A DNA stretch of 16,365 nt from Candidatus Atribacteria bacterium (GTDB taxonomy: Bacteria > Atribacterota > Atribacteria > Atribacterales > Atribacteraceae), in NCBI GenBank assembly GCA_003561145.1, contig PWXL01000253.1, positions 1 through 16,365 of the forward strand, in the 5' to 3' direction. Position numbers and translations under genes: made by a program. Every line of letters begins with the position of its first letter. Position 1 is the first letter of the stretch. Below, piece after piece: positions 1-7,468 of the stretch. The notes below the pieces were generated by a model. The model was given only the letters and a program-made list of their open reading frames with translations, was not told the origin of the DNA and did not search any database.

Positions 1-395
1 TACAATTCATCCCGATGGGGATCAGGTGGTATATAATGCATCAGGGCTTCGTCATCGGCCAGGGGATGGTGGACTATCTCGGTGTAACTGCCGGTTCCGA
101 ACGGTGTCCCGTAAGCTACCTGTCGCCAGATTATGCCCCATTCGCAAGTATATTTTTCCTCAATTGAAGCGTAATAGGAGTTCGCTATCCCTACTGCATA
201 TTGTATTAAGTCGAGATCCAGTGCCTCTTCAAGGTCATGAACGACGCCCCCGTGAGGATTGAAGGGATGGTGGTGAAGTCCTAAATGTTTGCGCAATATC
301 TGGGCAAATTCCGGTACGAAACTTGCACTCAGCGGTACCCTGTCGGGCTCCTCATGGTTCAGTGCCGTAATAACTCTTTCTCTCGAGTTCATCAT
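1..395 (-). CDS. Uroporphyrinogen decarboxylase (UroD/MtaA)-family protein, N-terminal part, cut by window edge
   Basis: An open minus-strand frame of 131 codons runs off the left edge with no stop, so only the N-terminus is visible. It begins MMNSRERVITALNHEEPDRV, the typical opening of the UroD/MtaA/CmuA superfamily (RERV-xx-AL-xx-EEPDRVP), followed by a conserved-looking EWGIIWRQ stretch near residues 85-95. A purine-rich AGGGGAG sits 5-8 bases before two adjacent ATG codons (395 and 392). In anaerobic Bacillota such proteins are often not heme enzymes but methyltransferases moving methyl groups between corrinoid proteins, substrates and carriers. That role is inference: the C-terminal zinc-ligand region is outside the window, so true HemE cannot be strictly excluded, although the start does not resemble HemE. 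It lies 136 bases beyond the stop of a small unknown gene on the same strand; no clear promoter is seen in between. Confidence 0.8.
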   Translation of the reverse strand, partial: MMNSRERVITALNHEEPDRVPLSASFVPEFAQILRKHLGLHHHPFNPHGGVVHDLEEALDLDLIQYAVGIANSYYASIEEKYTCEWGIIWRQVAYGTPFGTGSYTEIVHHPLADDEALMHYIPPDPHRDEL

Positions 396-531
396 ACACT
401 CTCCCCTTAGGTACGAGCACCTGTTCTATCCCGCCCTCCTGGCTCGAACCCCCAATCATTTGGTCTCCGACAGTGAGAAAGTGGGGTTCCCAAGCTTTCT
501 TCAAAACCGGTATAAAAAAGTATCCAGGAAG

Positions 532-687
532 TTATGAATCACCTGATTCGATCTCTTCGATTTTTAGGTCAAACTCCAGCCCTTCTACATAAAGAAGATC
601 AATAATTTTCTGCAAGATCGCCTGCTCCTCACCACGGCTCAATGGATTACCTTTCCTTTTAAAGCTGGTTAAAACTATTCTCATCAT
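532..687 (-). CDS. Small hypothetical protein (51 aa)
   Basis: I do not recognise this protein. The start chosen is the first of two tandem ATG codons (687, 684), because a full AGGAGG (693-698) lies 5 and 8 bases upstream of them. The product begins MMRIVLTSFKRKGNPLSRGE and continues with an amphipathic, probably helical segment (EEQAILQKIIDLLYVEGLEF) and an acidic tail; there is no signal peptide, membrane segment or cysteine. The same frame is open upstream to a TTG at 792 (86 aa) and on to the rlmD stop codon. The TTG has no ribosome binding site, but the extra residues include a plausible beta-strand stretch, so the longer form remains possible. It lies downstream of rlmD on the same strand and may be co-transcribed with it. 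Confidence 0.5.
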   Translation of the reverse strand: MMRIVLTSFKRKGNPLSRGEEQAILQKIIDLLYVEGLEFDLKIEEIESGDS

Positions 688-810
688 GTCGGCCTCCTGT
701 TTCATTCCGGCTACCGGGAAATCAACCCGTATAGCCAGGCATTCGCTTCCTGTTATCTGTATTACTGTATCGGTCGGTATCCTTTTTTGCAAGCCCGGAT
801 TCGTGTATAT

Positions 811-2190
811 CTAACCTTTCAATGTATCGCTTGGGGTAAGAAGGGCTACAGCTTCGAAGTGTGGCGTCTGTGGAAAAAGATCGACAAAGGAAATATGACT
901 CATACGATACCCATGAGCACGGAAATCCTGCAGGTCTCTGGCCAGGGAACCTACATTACAGGAAATATATACCACTTTCTCAGGGTGAAGCCTTGCAAGG
1001 CGCCGGATAACCTTGGTATTCAGACCAGCACGCGGAGGATCCACAGTGACCAAAGAAAATTTTTTCGAGGGGGGATGAGCGAGGTATTTTTCTACCTTTT
1101 CCTCTATGGCGGTATAATTATCGATGCCGTTAGATATTGCATTGGCGCGAGCATCTTTCAATCCATCCAGATTCTCCTCAACCCCAACAACCTGCTTCAC
1201 AGAGGAGGCCATGTATAACCCGATACCTCCGCTTCCACTATACAAATCCAATAGCTGTTCATGGGGTAAAGGAGAAGCCAATTCCATGGCTTTTTCATAC
1301 ACCAGTTGATTCGCCGCTGTATTTACCTGGAAGAAACTGGATAGAGACACTGTATACCGTATATTCCCAACATTCTCAAAAAAATAGTCATTCCCCCATA
1401 TAGTACGGGTTTTCTCAAACAATAAGGCACCGGCGGGAGAACGATTTTGAATAATGACCAGCCCGGTCAATCGCGGTTCGATGCGGCGCAGAGAGTGGAG
1501 CATTCCTTCCTCATCCGGAAGAGATTGCTGAGTAGAGCCTACACCTATCATTACAGCGTTTTCACTTTCAGAGTAACGAATCAGAAGATTACGAAGCAGC
1601 CCCTCCTTGCGTTTCGGGTCATATCCGGAAAGAGAGGCTTCTCTTCCCCAACGCCGGAAAAAATTCAACAGTTTACTGACGAGCTCTTGTTTCATCAAGA
1701 AACAGGAAGATATATCTACCAGGTCCCACCAGCGGTTTTTCGGGCGCAGACCCAACACAAGGGAACCTTCCTTGTCTCCGAAGTTAAACTCCATCTTGTT
1801 GCGGTATTCATATGACCGGGGAGAAGGAGCCATATGTTCAATATGTACTTTTTTGCAGTCTTCCCCACCCAATCGGCTCAGCACCTGTTGTGCATGTTTT
1901 TCTTTTATACGGACTTGTTCTCCATATTCCAAATATTGCAGACTGCAACCGCCACATCCCTGCATAAAATGAGGGCAGGGCGGAGGTACCCGAAAGAGTG
2001 AATGTTCCAATATTTGCAGTGGTTCACCCAGAAAAAATGATCTTTTCCGTCCTTTTATAAGAACTCGACAGTGTTCACCAGGGGCTACCTGCGGGACAAA
2101 AACAATTTTACCCTCTCGGCGGAATACTGCGACACACTCCGGTAAGGCAAAATCGACCGCTCGAGCTTCAAACACTTCACCGACTTGCAA
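811..2190 (-). CDS. rlmD: 23S rRNA (uracil-5-)-methyltransferase, RlmD/RumA family
   Basis: This SAM-dependent enzyme makes 5-methyluridine in 23S rRNA (U1939 in E. coli; the Bacillus homologue RlmCD also modifies U747). The 459 residues show the full family layout: an N-terminal TRAM domain (about 1-60), four iron-sulfur cysteines C72, C79, C82 and C163, a central domain, and a Rossmann methyltransferase domain. In the latter, DLYSGSGGIGL (315-325) is the SAM loop, DPPRAGL (384-390) the conserved acidic motif, and C411 in YISCNVGSLARDL the catalytic nucleophile; the end (VDLFPQTPHFEAVALL) is standard. The first two Fe-S cysteines are separated by six residues instead of the five in E. coli RumA. 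ATG start lies three bases after the rlmB stop, indicating translational coupling between two 23S rRNA methyltransferases. Which uridine is modified cannot be told from the sequence. Confidence 0.93.
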   Translation of the reverse strand: MQVGEVFEARAVDFALPECVAVFRREGKIVFVPQVAPGEHCRVLIKGRKRSFFLGEPLQILEHSLFRVPPPCPHFMQGCGGCSLQYLEYGEQVRIKEKHAQQVLSRLGGEDCKKVHIEHMAPSPRSYEYRNKMEFNFGDKEGSLVLGLRPKNRWWDLVDISSCFLMKQELVSKLLNFFRRWGREASLSGYDPKRKEGLLRNLLIRYSESENAVMIGVGSTQQSLPDEEGMLHSLRRIEPRLTGLVIIQNRSPAGALLFEKTRTIWGNDYFFENVGNIRYTVSLSSFFQVNTAANQLVYEKAMELASPLPHEQLLDLYSGSGGIGLYMASSVKQVVGVEENLDGLKDARANAISNGIDNYTAIEEKVEKYLAHPPSKKFSLVTVDPPRAGLNTKVIRRLARLHPEKVVYISCNVGSLARDLQDFRAHGYRMSHISFVDLFPQTPHFEAVALLTPSDTLKG

Positions 2191-2193
2191 TGC

Positions 2194-2979
2194 TTACTGT
2201 CTCCTTGCTTTTTGTCTTTTCCATTCATATAAACCCATTCCCAAGGCTGTTGCAACATTGAATGAAGTTACTCCGTGCTGCATGGGAATACGTGCTGTAT
2301 AATCCACCATCTGTAAGATCCTCTTGCGGACACCAGAGCCTTCTCCGCCCACAACAAAACCGATAAACGGCATCGACAGGTCTAGATCCCATAAAGGTGT
2401 TCTCCCCGAAGCTTCGAGCCCTATCATCCAGAAACCTGCTTCTTGAAAGGCTTTCACAACTCCAGCAAAGTTATTCACCTGGAGAAGTTCTATGTTTTCT
2501 GCCTCACCCGTGGAGGCCTTTATCACATGTGAATCAATCGGTACACTTCGTGCCTTGCTCGCCACCACTGTTTCAACCCCGAAAGCCCTGGCTGTCCGAA
2601 TCAAGGACCCCAGGTTACGGGGATCTTCCAGTCTGTCCGTAAAGACAACCACTGCTTCTTTTTTTTCACGTACATGTGACAAAACTTCCTTCCACCCTCT
2701 CGCAGGCAATGGTCCACACCTCAGCACAGTACCCTGGTGTACAACGTTCTTGCCCACCCGGCTTTCAATCAGCTCCCGGGGACACACCTCGATCATTATG
2801 GACCTACGAACAGCTTCCCGCCGGATTTCCTCTATTGCTTTTCCTCCGCTGCCCTCCATGAGAAGTACCGTATATACCGGGCGCTTGTGTGAACGCAAGG
2901 CTGCAAGTACCGCGTGGCGGCCCCATATGAAACACTCTTCATCCTTCCCCCTTTTTTTCCTCTTCATAGAGCCGGCCAT
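2194..2979 (-). CDS. rlmB: 23S rRNA (guanosine-2'-O-)-methyltransferase, RlmB/TrmH (SpoU) family
   Basis: A SpoU-class (trefoil-knot) methyltransferase of 261 residues, most likely methylating the ribose of G2251 in 23S rRNA. An N-terminal L30e-like substrate-binding domain (about 17-95) precedes the catalytic domain. Motif 1 is DRLEDPRNLGSLIRTARAFG (N122, R128), motif 2 FVVGGEGSGVR (208-218, E213), and motif 3 IPMQHGVTSFNVATALG (231-247), which form the SAM-binding knot. The first 12 residues are very basic (KRKKRGK). The ATG at 2979 has AGGA only about two bases away, a poor spacing; an ATG four codons further in has no better site, so I kept the longer form. It follows cysS after 28 bases, and its stop is three bases from the rlmD start. 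In Bacillus the mini-RNase III gene mrnC lies between cysS and rlmB; here there is no room for it. Confidence 0.93.
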   Translation of the reverse strand: MAGSMKRKKRGKDEECFIWGRHAVLAALRSHKRPVYTVLLMEGSGGKAIEEIRREAVRRSIMIEVCPRELIESRVGKNVVHQGTVLRCGPLPARGWKEVLSHVREKKEAVVVFTDRLEDPRNLGSLIRTARAFGVETVVASKARSVPIDSHVIKASTGEAENIELLQVNNFAGVVKAFQEAGFWMIGLEASGRTPLWDLDLSMPFIGFVVGGEGSGVRKRILQMVDYTARIPMQHGVTSFNVATALGMGLYEWKRQKARRQ

Positions 2980-3007
2980 ATCCTGAAAGCATATTCATCC
3001 GGGAATA

Positions 3008-4462
3008 TCATGGAACTGAGAAATCTCCGGCGGATTCCACCTCTGTACGAAACCAGCGCGGCCCAAGCGGCGTATCTTCTACAACATATCCTAAATTGTG
3101 GATTTCTTCGCGTAATGTATCAGCTGTTTCCCACTCTTTCTTTGCACGGGCTTCCTGTCTTTTTTCTACCAATTCCTGTACCAGGCGGTCTTCGACACTC
3201 ATCTCTTCTGCAGGAACAATCCCCAACACCTCCTCCACCTCTTCCAGGAACTCCCTTATCCCGGCCGTGGTATCCCGACTCCATCTGCCTCGTTCGGGTT
3301 GAAGAAAGCGGTTCATGGTCCGAAAAAATTCGCTTACCACTCCAAGTGCTTGCGCGGTATTGAAATCTTCTGCCAGGGCCTCGGTAAAACGCTCCCTGCA
3401 TTTTTTGATATTTTCGCTGAATTGTGCCTCCTGTTCCTTTCCTTCGCACAGGGGAGCCTGTTGTACCTTTTCCTCAATAAATGAAAGATTGCGTAAAAAA
3501 TTCTTCATCCTCTCAAAATATCGCTCGGCGGAGGAAAGCACTTCATCATCCAAATGTAAGGGCTTGCGGTAATGGGTGGAAAAAAGAACCAAACGGAGAA
3601 CCCTCGGGTGGTATTGTTTCAGCATCTCCCGCACTGTAACAATGTTTCCCAAAGATTTTGACATCTTTTCCTCTCCAATGTTCAGGTACCCGTTGTGAAG
3701 CCAGTATCGAGCAAAAGGATGATCAGTGGCCGCTTCACTTTGAACAATTTCATTCTCATGATGAGGAAATGTAAGGTCAGTGCCACCGGCGTGGATATCA
3801 ATGGTGTGCCCGAGGTAGCGGAGAACCATCGCGGAACATTCTATATGCCAGCCAGGCCGTCCTGGACCCCACGGACTCTCCCAGCGCGGTTCACCAGGTT
3901 TTGCTGACTTCCATAAAACAAAATCAGCTCCACTTCGTTTTTTGTAGCGGGATTCTACCCTCGCACCTTCAATGAGTTCATCAACCTTTTTTCCTGATAA
4001 TTTTCCATACGCAGGAAAACGAGAAACATCAAACAACACGTCCCCGTGCACCTGGTAAGTAAAGCCCTTCTCTTCAAGCACTCGAATGAGTCCGATTATA
4101 TTTTCTACATTTTCGGTAGCACGGGGGTGATGTGTTGCTCTTCTTACACCCAATCGGTCCGCGTCTTCCCAGTATTCGGCAATATACTCTTCAGCGAGTT
4201 CTCTTGGATCCACTCCTTTCTCCCGTGCCCGGTTGATAATTTTATCGTCTATATCGGTAAAATTTTGGATATAGATAACTCTGAATCCACACCGTTCAAG
4301 AAATCTTCTCAGTGAGTCAAAAATAACAAATACCCGTGCATTGCCGATGTGTATATAATCATAGACAGTTGGACCACAAACATAAAAAAGAACCTGACCT
4401 TTTTGCAGGGGCTGAAAAGGCTCTGTAGAGCGAGTAAGAGTGTTATGCAATCGAACATTCAC
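3008..4462 (-). CDS. cysS: Cysteinyl-tRNA synthetase
   Basis: Class I aminoacyl-tRNA synthetase that charges tRNA-Cys. The 484-residue length is typical. Visible landmarks are the HIGH-type signature HIGN (38-41), the KMSKS loop (266-270), and the zinc site that selects cysteine: C29 in YVCGPTVYD, C209 in GWHIECS, and H234 and E238 in FPHHENE. These match the E. coli zinc ligands almost residue for residue. The C-terminal DALR-type helical domain follows, including ALAEDFNTAQALG, and the end is a little longer than usual. The start is GTG at 4462, with AGGA seven bases upstream; the next in-frame methionine would remove part of the catalytic fold. It lies 53 bases after the RlpA-like gene and 28 bases before rlmB. 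Bacillus gltX and cysE, which normally precede cysS, are absent. No T-box leader is seen in the short upstream gap. Confidence 0.97.
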   Translation of the reverse strand: MNVRLHNTLTRSTEPFQPLQKGQVLFYVCGPTVYDYIHIGNARVFVIFDSLRRFLERCGFRVIYIQNFTDIDDKIINRAREKGVDPRELAEEYIAEYWEDADRLGVRRATHHPRATENVENIIGLIRVLEEKGFTYQVHGDVLFDVSRFPAYGKLSGKKVDELIEGARVESRYKKRSGADFVLWKSAKPGEPRWESPWGPGRPGWHIECSAMVLRYLGHTIDIHAGGTDLTFPHHENEIVQSEAATDHPFARYWLHNGYLNIGEEKMSKSLGNIVTVREMLKQYHPRVLRLVLFSTHYRKPLHLDDEVLSSAERYFERMKNFLRNLSFIEEKVQQAPLCEGKEQEAQFSENIKKCRERFTEALAEDFNTAQALGVVSEFFRTMNRFLQPERGRWSRDTTAGIREFLEEVEEVLGIVPAEEMSVEDRLVQELVEKRQEARAKKEWETADTLREEIHNLGYVVEDTPLGPRWFRTEVESAGDFSVP

Positions 4463-4515
4463 AATTTTTCCTGCTTTCCATGCAATCCCCGTAGAGTGTA
4501 TACAGATGAAATACT

Positions 4516-5259
4516 CTACTCTATAACTTCAATCACTACCGTAGCCACTCCTTCTTCCTTGCTGTCAATGGCTTTCGCGGCAGCCAGGGAGAGATCGATT
4601 TCACGGCCCCTTTTGTGCGGTCCATAATCATTTATCCGCACAACCACTTTTTTTCCGTTGTCGGGGTTACTCACCACCACCAGTGTTCCCGGAAGAAGAG
4701 AGCGATGAGCCGCTGTAAACGCATACGGATCGTAAACTTCACCACACGCGGTCAAGTTTCCCTCGAATTTATATCCGTACCAGGAAGCTTCTCCCTCCAA
4801 CTTGTGTATTACACGGTCCTGGTATGAACCACGTAACTGGTAAAACTCCATCTGGACCCTATTGAGCCAGAAAAGAGCCAGCTCGAAAAGATTAGAGTTG
4901 TTGGATAGGGCATCTTCGGGGTATACGGAAAATACCTTGTAGCCGCTGCAATGAGCCGTAACGTATCCATTTTCTTTTGAAACAGAAAATGTGACAGGAT
5001 TCGCAGGAGGATTTGTAAAAAGGCTTTCCAGCCTTGCACAGATATCCTTGGCCCTCTGGGTAACACAGGGATAGGGCCCGGCATCCCTCAATCTCAGCAA
5101 TAACCTTTCTCCCAAAGATATTTCAACGACTCCGCCAGAATGTTCATTACAGGTTACCACCGGGCCTGCATACACTGTACCGAGAAAAGCGAGAAGAACT
5201 ATACTTGCAAAGAATGCCGTCTTCAAGATACTGGGAACACCAAACTGACCGCAACGCAT
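4516..5259 (-). CDS. Secreted RlpA-like double-psi beta-barrel protein (putative lytic transglycosylase)
   Basis: The 247 residues begin with a signal peptide: polar start, hydrophobic core AFFASIVLLAFLGTV (15-29), then likely cleavage after YAG near 30-32. Residues 33-150 form a domain I cannot name, with four cysteines (C37, C65, C74, C104). From 155 to the end is an RlpA double-psi beta-barrel, opening GEASWYGYKFEGNLTACGE. E174, D177, H185 and D211 correspond in identity and spacing (3, 8, 26) to the residues reported as catalytic in Pseudomonas RlpA (E120, D123, H131, D157), so peptidoglycan glycan-strand cleavage is plausible. The usual NDRGP reads NDYGP. The protein would act outside the membrane. 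The ATG lies inside ispF, overlapping it by 37 bases, with AAGG eight bases upstream. Its place between ispF and cysS is not the Bacillus order. Activity is inferred; lectin-like or expansin-like binding is an alternative. Confidence 0.85.
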   Translation of the reverse strand: MRCGQFGVPSILKTAFFASIVLLAFLGTVYAGPVVTCNEHSGGVVEISLGERLLLRLRDAGPYPCVTQRAKDICARLESLFTNPPANPVTFSVSKENGYVTAHCSGYKVFSVYPEDALSNNSNLFELALFWLNRVQMEFYQLRGSYQDRVIHKLEGEASWYGYKFEGNLTACGEVYDPYAFTAAHRSLLPGTLVVVSNPDNGKKVVVRINDYGPHKRGREIDLSLAAAKAIDSKEEGVATVVIEVIE

Positions 5260-5720
5260 GCTATGCCTTCACCCCTTCCCAAGCTTCCCATTTTTTCATG
5301 TGTGGTTGCCTTGATATTCACTCGATCCAGGGGAAGTTTCACGGCTTCCCCCAGTGATGTACGTATCTTTTCCCGGAAGGGCGATATTTTCGGTACTTCT
5401 GCAATCACTGTCACATCAATGTTGCTGATGCGCCATCCCTTTTCCAGGAGTATCTGGTATACCCTACGCAAAAGGTCTGCACTTCGTACTCCTTCGAAAG
5501 CAGGTTCGTTATCTGGAAACCAGCATCCTATGTCTCCGAGCGCTGCGGCGCCCAAAAGACTATCCATAACAGCGTGTGAAAGCACATCACCGTCTGAGTG
5601 CCCTATCAATCCCTTCTTGTGCGGTATTTCCACTCCCCCGAGTATAAGTTTCCGCCCTTTCCCTAAGGGATGGATATCGTAACCGATACCACTGCGTATA
5701 TCTCTCAGGAGTTCATCCAA
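5223..5720 (-). CDS. ispF: 2-C-methyl-D-erythritol 2,4-cyclodiphosphate synthase
   Basis: Fifth step of the MEP isoprenoid pathway: converts the phosphorylated CDP-ME intermediate to the cyclic diphosphate, releasing CMP. The 165 residues carry the family signatures: IGYDIHPL with metal ligands D15 and H17, GHSDGDVLSHAVMD with the third ligand H49, LGDIGCWFPD, and the CMP-binding KATTHEKMGSLGRGEGIAC. The length fits, with about six extra residues at the N-terminus. The chosen start is TTG at 5720, because no ATG or GTG exists in frame before the essential GYDIH motif; GAGG lies ten bases upstream, inside ispD. It overlaps the end of ispD by 16 bases and the start of the RlpA-like gene by 37, so the three are almost certainly co-translated. 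The ispD-ispF order is conserved in Bacillota, where the two are separate genes, as here, rather than fused. Confidence 0.96.
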   Translation of the reverse strand: MDELLRDIRSGIGYDIHPLGKGRKLILGGVEIPHKKGLIGHSDGDVLSHAVMDSLLGAAALGDIGCWFPDNEPAFEGVRSADLLRRVYQILLEKGWRISNIDVTVIAEVPKISPFREKIRTSLGEAVKLPLDRVNIKATTHEKMGSLGRGEGIACVAVSLVFPVS

Positions 5721-6397
5721 CGAACCCGTTCCTCAGCTCGAATAAAATCACGAGGAGTGGTAATTTTAAAATTATCCTCAGACCCGGGCACCAGTACAAC
5801 GGGGTGTCCGATTCTTTCAACGAGTGAAGCATCATCCGTCCCTTGAAAACCCTCTTCTTCGGCCCTCCTCAATGCCCCTAATATCAAGGAAACACGGAAA
5901 GCCTGCGGAGTTTGTGCCCTCCAAACACGGTTTCTGTCAACTGAATGGTCTATTTTTTTCCCATTGGTGGTTATCTTTAACGTATCAACACAAGGAATTG
6001 CACAACAAGCGGCTTCATGTTCACGTGCTGCGGCTGCACAACGTTTCAGAATGTCCTGGTTTACTAACATCCGGACCCCATCGTGGATGAGCACATATTC
6101 CTCCGAATATTTCTCGAGTGCAGCAACTCCCGCCAACACCGATTCTTGCCGGGTGTCGCCTCCATATACCCACAGTATTTTCGTTCCTGCATCCGAACCT
6201 GATACAATAGTTTCACGGAAAATATTCAAATGATGCGGATTGATAACTACAACAATTCTCTGAATAAATGTGGCACGCTGGAAAACCCCGATTGTATGAG
6301 CTAATACAGGCTTGCCCAACACAGGCAGATACTGCTTGGGAACCAACGAATCCATTCTATCCCCTGTTCCCGCAGCGACAATGACGGCATGATACAA
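5705..6397 (-). CDS. ispD: 2-C-methyl-D-erythritol 4-phosphate cytidylyltransferase
   Basis: Third step of the MEP pathway: joins CTP and MEP to give CDP-methylerythritol and pyrophosphate. The 230 residues follow the family: nucleotide loop VAAGTGDRM with R14 and K21, GGDTRQESV, D106 and R109 in IHDGVRM, VDRNRVWRAQTPQAF with R155, TDDASLVE, and K211 in NFKITTPRDF. All catalytic positions known from the E. coli enzyme are present. The stretch after the key aspartate is unusual: HDGVRM instead of the common HDAARP, though D and R stay in register. The start is TTG at 6397 with GAGGTGA about five bases upstream, part of which is the yacL stop region; nine bases separate the two genes. The 16-base overlap with ispF supports one operon. 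Confidence 0.96.
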   Translation of the reverse strand: MYHAVIVAAGTGDRMDSLVPKQYLPVLGKPVLAHTIGVFQRATFIQRIVVVINPHHLNIFRETIVSGSDAGTKILWVYGGDTRQESVLAGVAALEKYSEEYVLIHDGVRMLVNQDILKRCAAAAREHEAACCAIPCVDTLKITTNGKKIDHSVDRNRVWRAQTPQAFRVSLILGALRRAEEEGFQGTDDASLVERIGHPVVLVPGSEDNFKITTPRDFIRAEERVRWMNS

Positions 6398-6406
6398 ATC
6401 TTCACC

Positions 6407-7468
6407 TCACCCAGTGACATGTTTTCCCCGCGGTCGGGCAAATATCATCCTGCCGGCGGGCGTTTGCAGCACACTGGTCACCACGGTGTCAATAGTATTA
6501 TTAATATGTCTTTTCCCTCCCTCAATCACCACCATGGTTCCATCATCGAGGTATCCGACTCCCTGGTCGGACTCCTTTCCTTCCCTGATTATCTGTATTC
6601 TGAGTTCCTCTCCAGGGAGAACATATGGCTTTAACGCGTTAGCCAGATCATTGATATTAAGAACTTCCACTCCTTCAAGTTCGGCGATTTTATTCAGGTT
6701 AAAATCGTTGGTGATTACCTTCCCTCCAAGCACCATCCCCAGCTTAATCAGCTTGGCATCAACATCACGTATATCAGAAAAATCGCGGTCAATAATTCTT
6801 ATAGCAACTCTTTTTTCCTTTCTCATTTTATTCAAGATGTCAAGCCCGCGCCTGCCCCTGCTTCTTTTCAGGGGATCTTGCGAGTCAGCTACCTGCTGCA
6901 ATTCTTTCAAAACAAACCGGGGTACAATCATATCTCCTTCCACAAATCCGGTTTTACAGATATCGGCGATCCTGCCATCCACAATAGCACTGGTGTCCAA
7001 AATCTTATTACCTCCCTTTTGGCCACGCAACAATTTCATTTTGGGAACCCCTGTAAAAAGAGCGACGATATCCTCTCTCCGCGCCATAAAAACAGAAAAG
7101 CCCAAACCTCCGCTCACCAGGGTGACCACCATGGGAATCGAGGGATTTTGTATGCGCCAGAATGACATGGGATAACTTACCAATACTCCGACCACCAATC
7201 CAATGATAAGTCCACCCAATCCCACCAGAATATCAACAGCAGACATACGCTTGAAAACTCCCAGACATGCACCTATCTTTTCTGAAAAAGCAATCCCTCC
7301 GAATCGTTCCGCCAGGAAAGAAACAACTCCTGCACCTACACTAATGATAAATATTATCATCCAAATTCTTGTGTTGAAAGAAGAAACGGTGTGAAAAAAA
7401 ATAAGGTAGCTTATTAAGAATGCAATTATAAAAACAAAAAAAGCCCATCCATAATGAGCTCTGGTCAT
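6407..7468 (-). CDS. yacL: Membrane-anchored PIN/TRAM-domain protein, YacL family
   Basis: The protein has three parts. Four hydrophobic segments (about 7-26, 35-54, 77-98, 111-128) anchor it in the membrane. A PIN nuclease-type domain follows (about 155-265) with acidic residues D158 in LDTSAIVDGR, E189 in VLKELQ, D237 in the DVDAK stretch and D255 in TNDFNL, consistent with metal-dependent RNA cleavage. A C-terminal TRAM domain (about 284-345) is expected to bind RNA. The biochemical role is less settled than the fold. The longest frame starts with GTG at 7495, but I chose the ATG at 7468: GGGGGTG lies five bases before it, and the protein then begins MTRAHYGWAFF, giving 353 residues. It is the first gene of the yacL-ispD-ispF block and lies 194 bases beyond radA. 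Confidence 0.93.
   Translation of the reverse strand: MTRAHYGWAFFVFIIAFLISYLIFFHTVSSFNTRIWMIIFIISVGAGVVSFLAERFGGIAFSEKIGACLGVFKRMSAVDILVGLGGLIIGLVVGVLVSYPMSFWRIQNPSIPMVVTLVSGGLGFSVFMARREDIVALFTGVPKMKLLRGQKGGNKILDTSAIVDGRIADICKTGFVEGDMIVPRFVLKELQQVADSQDPLKRSRGRRGLDILNKMRKEKRVAIRIIDRDFSDIRDVDAKLIKLGMVLGGKVITNDFNLNKIAELEGVEVLNINDLANALKPYVLPGEELRIQIIREGKESDQGVGYLDDGTMVVIEGGKRHINNTIDTVVTSVLQTPAGRMIFARPRGKHVTG

Noticed and set aside
446..489. Seven-base inverted repeat GAACCCC/GGGGTTC in the gap before the UroD-like gene
   Set aside because: A seven-base match with a 30-base loop in a gap of this size is close to what chance gives, and there is no U-tract or known leader motif.
396..531. Possible tRNA or riboswitch: minus-strand GGTTCGAGCC resembles a T-loop and GTCGGAGACC faintly resembles a B12 box
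   Set aside because: The bases around TTCGA do not pair as a five-base T-stem, no acceptor or anticodon arm can be built, and the other conserved cobalamin elements are missing.
352..531. Minus-strand frame of 59 codons after the small gene's TAA, with a GGAG-preceded ATG at 459 and protein-like composition
   Set aside because: It overlaps the UroD-like start by 44 bases in another frame, the site is weak and I recognise no family; better regarded as a chance frame.
532..580. Hairpin GAATCAGGTGATTC followed at a distance by six T as a terminator of the small gene
   Set aside because: The stem is short and lies inside the gene end, and 18 bases separate it from the T-run.
811..813. Pyrrolysine-type read-through at the rlmD TAG because a methyltransferase-family gene is nearby
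   Set aside because: rlmD ends at its normal family C-terminus and no Pyl machinery is visible; kept only as a minor point under the small gene.
787..1218. Plus-strand frames opposite rlmD and many other genes
   Set aside because: They lie antisense to well-supported conserved genes, lack family motifs and usually lack ribosome binding sites.
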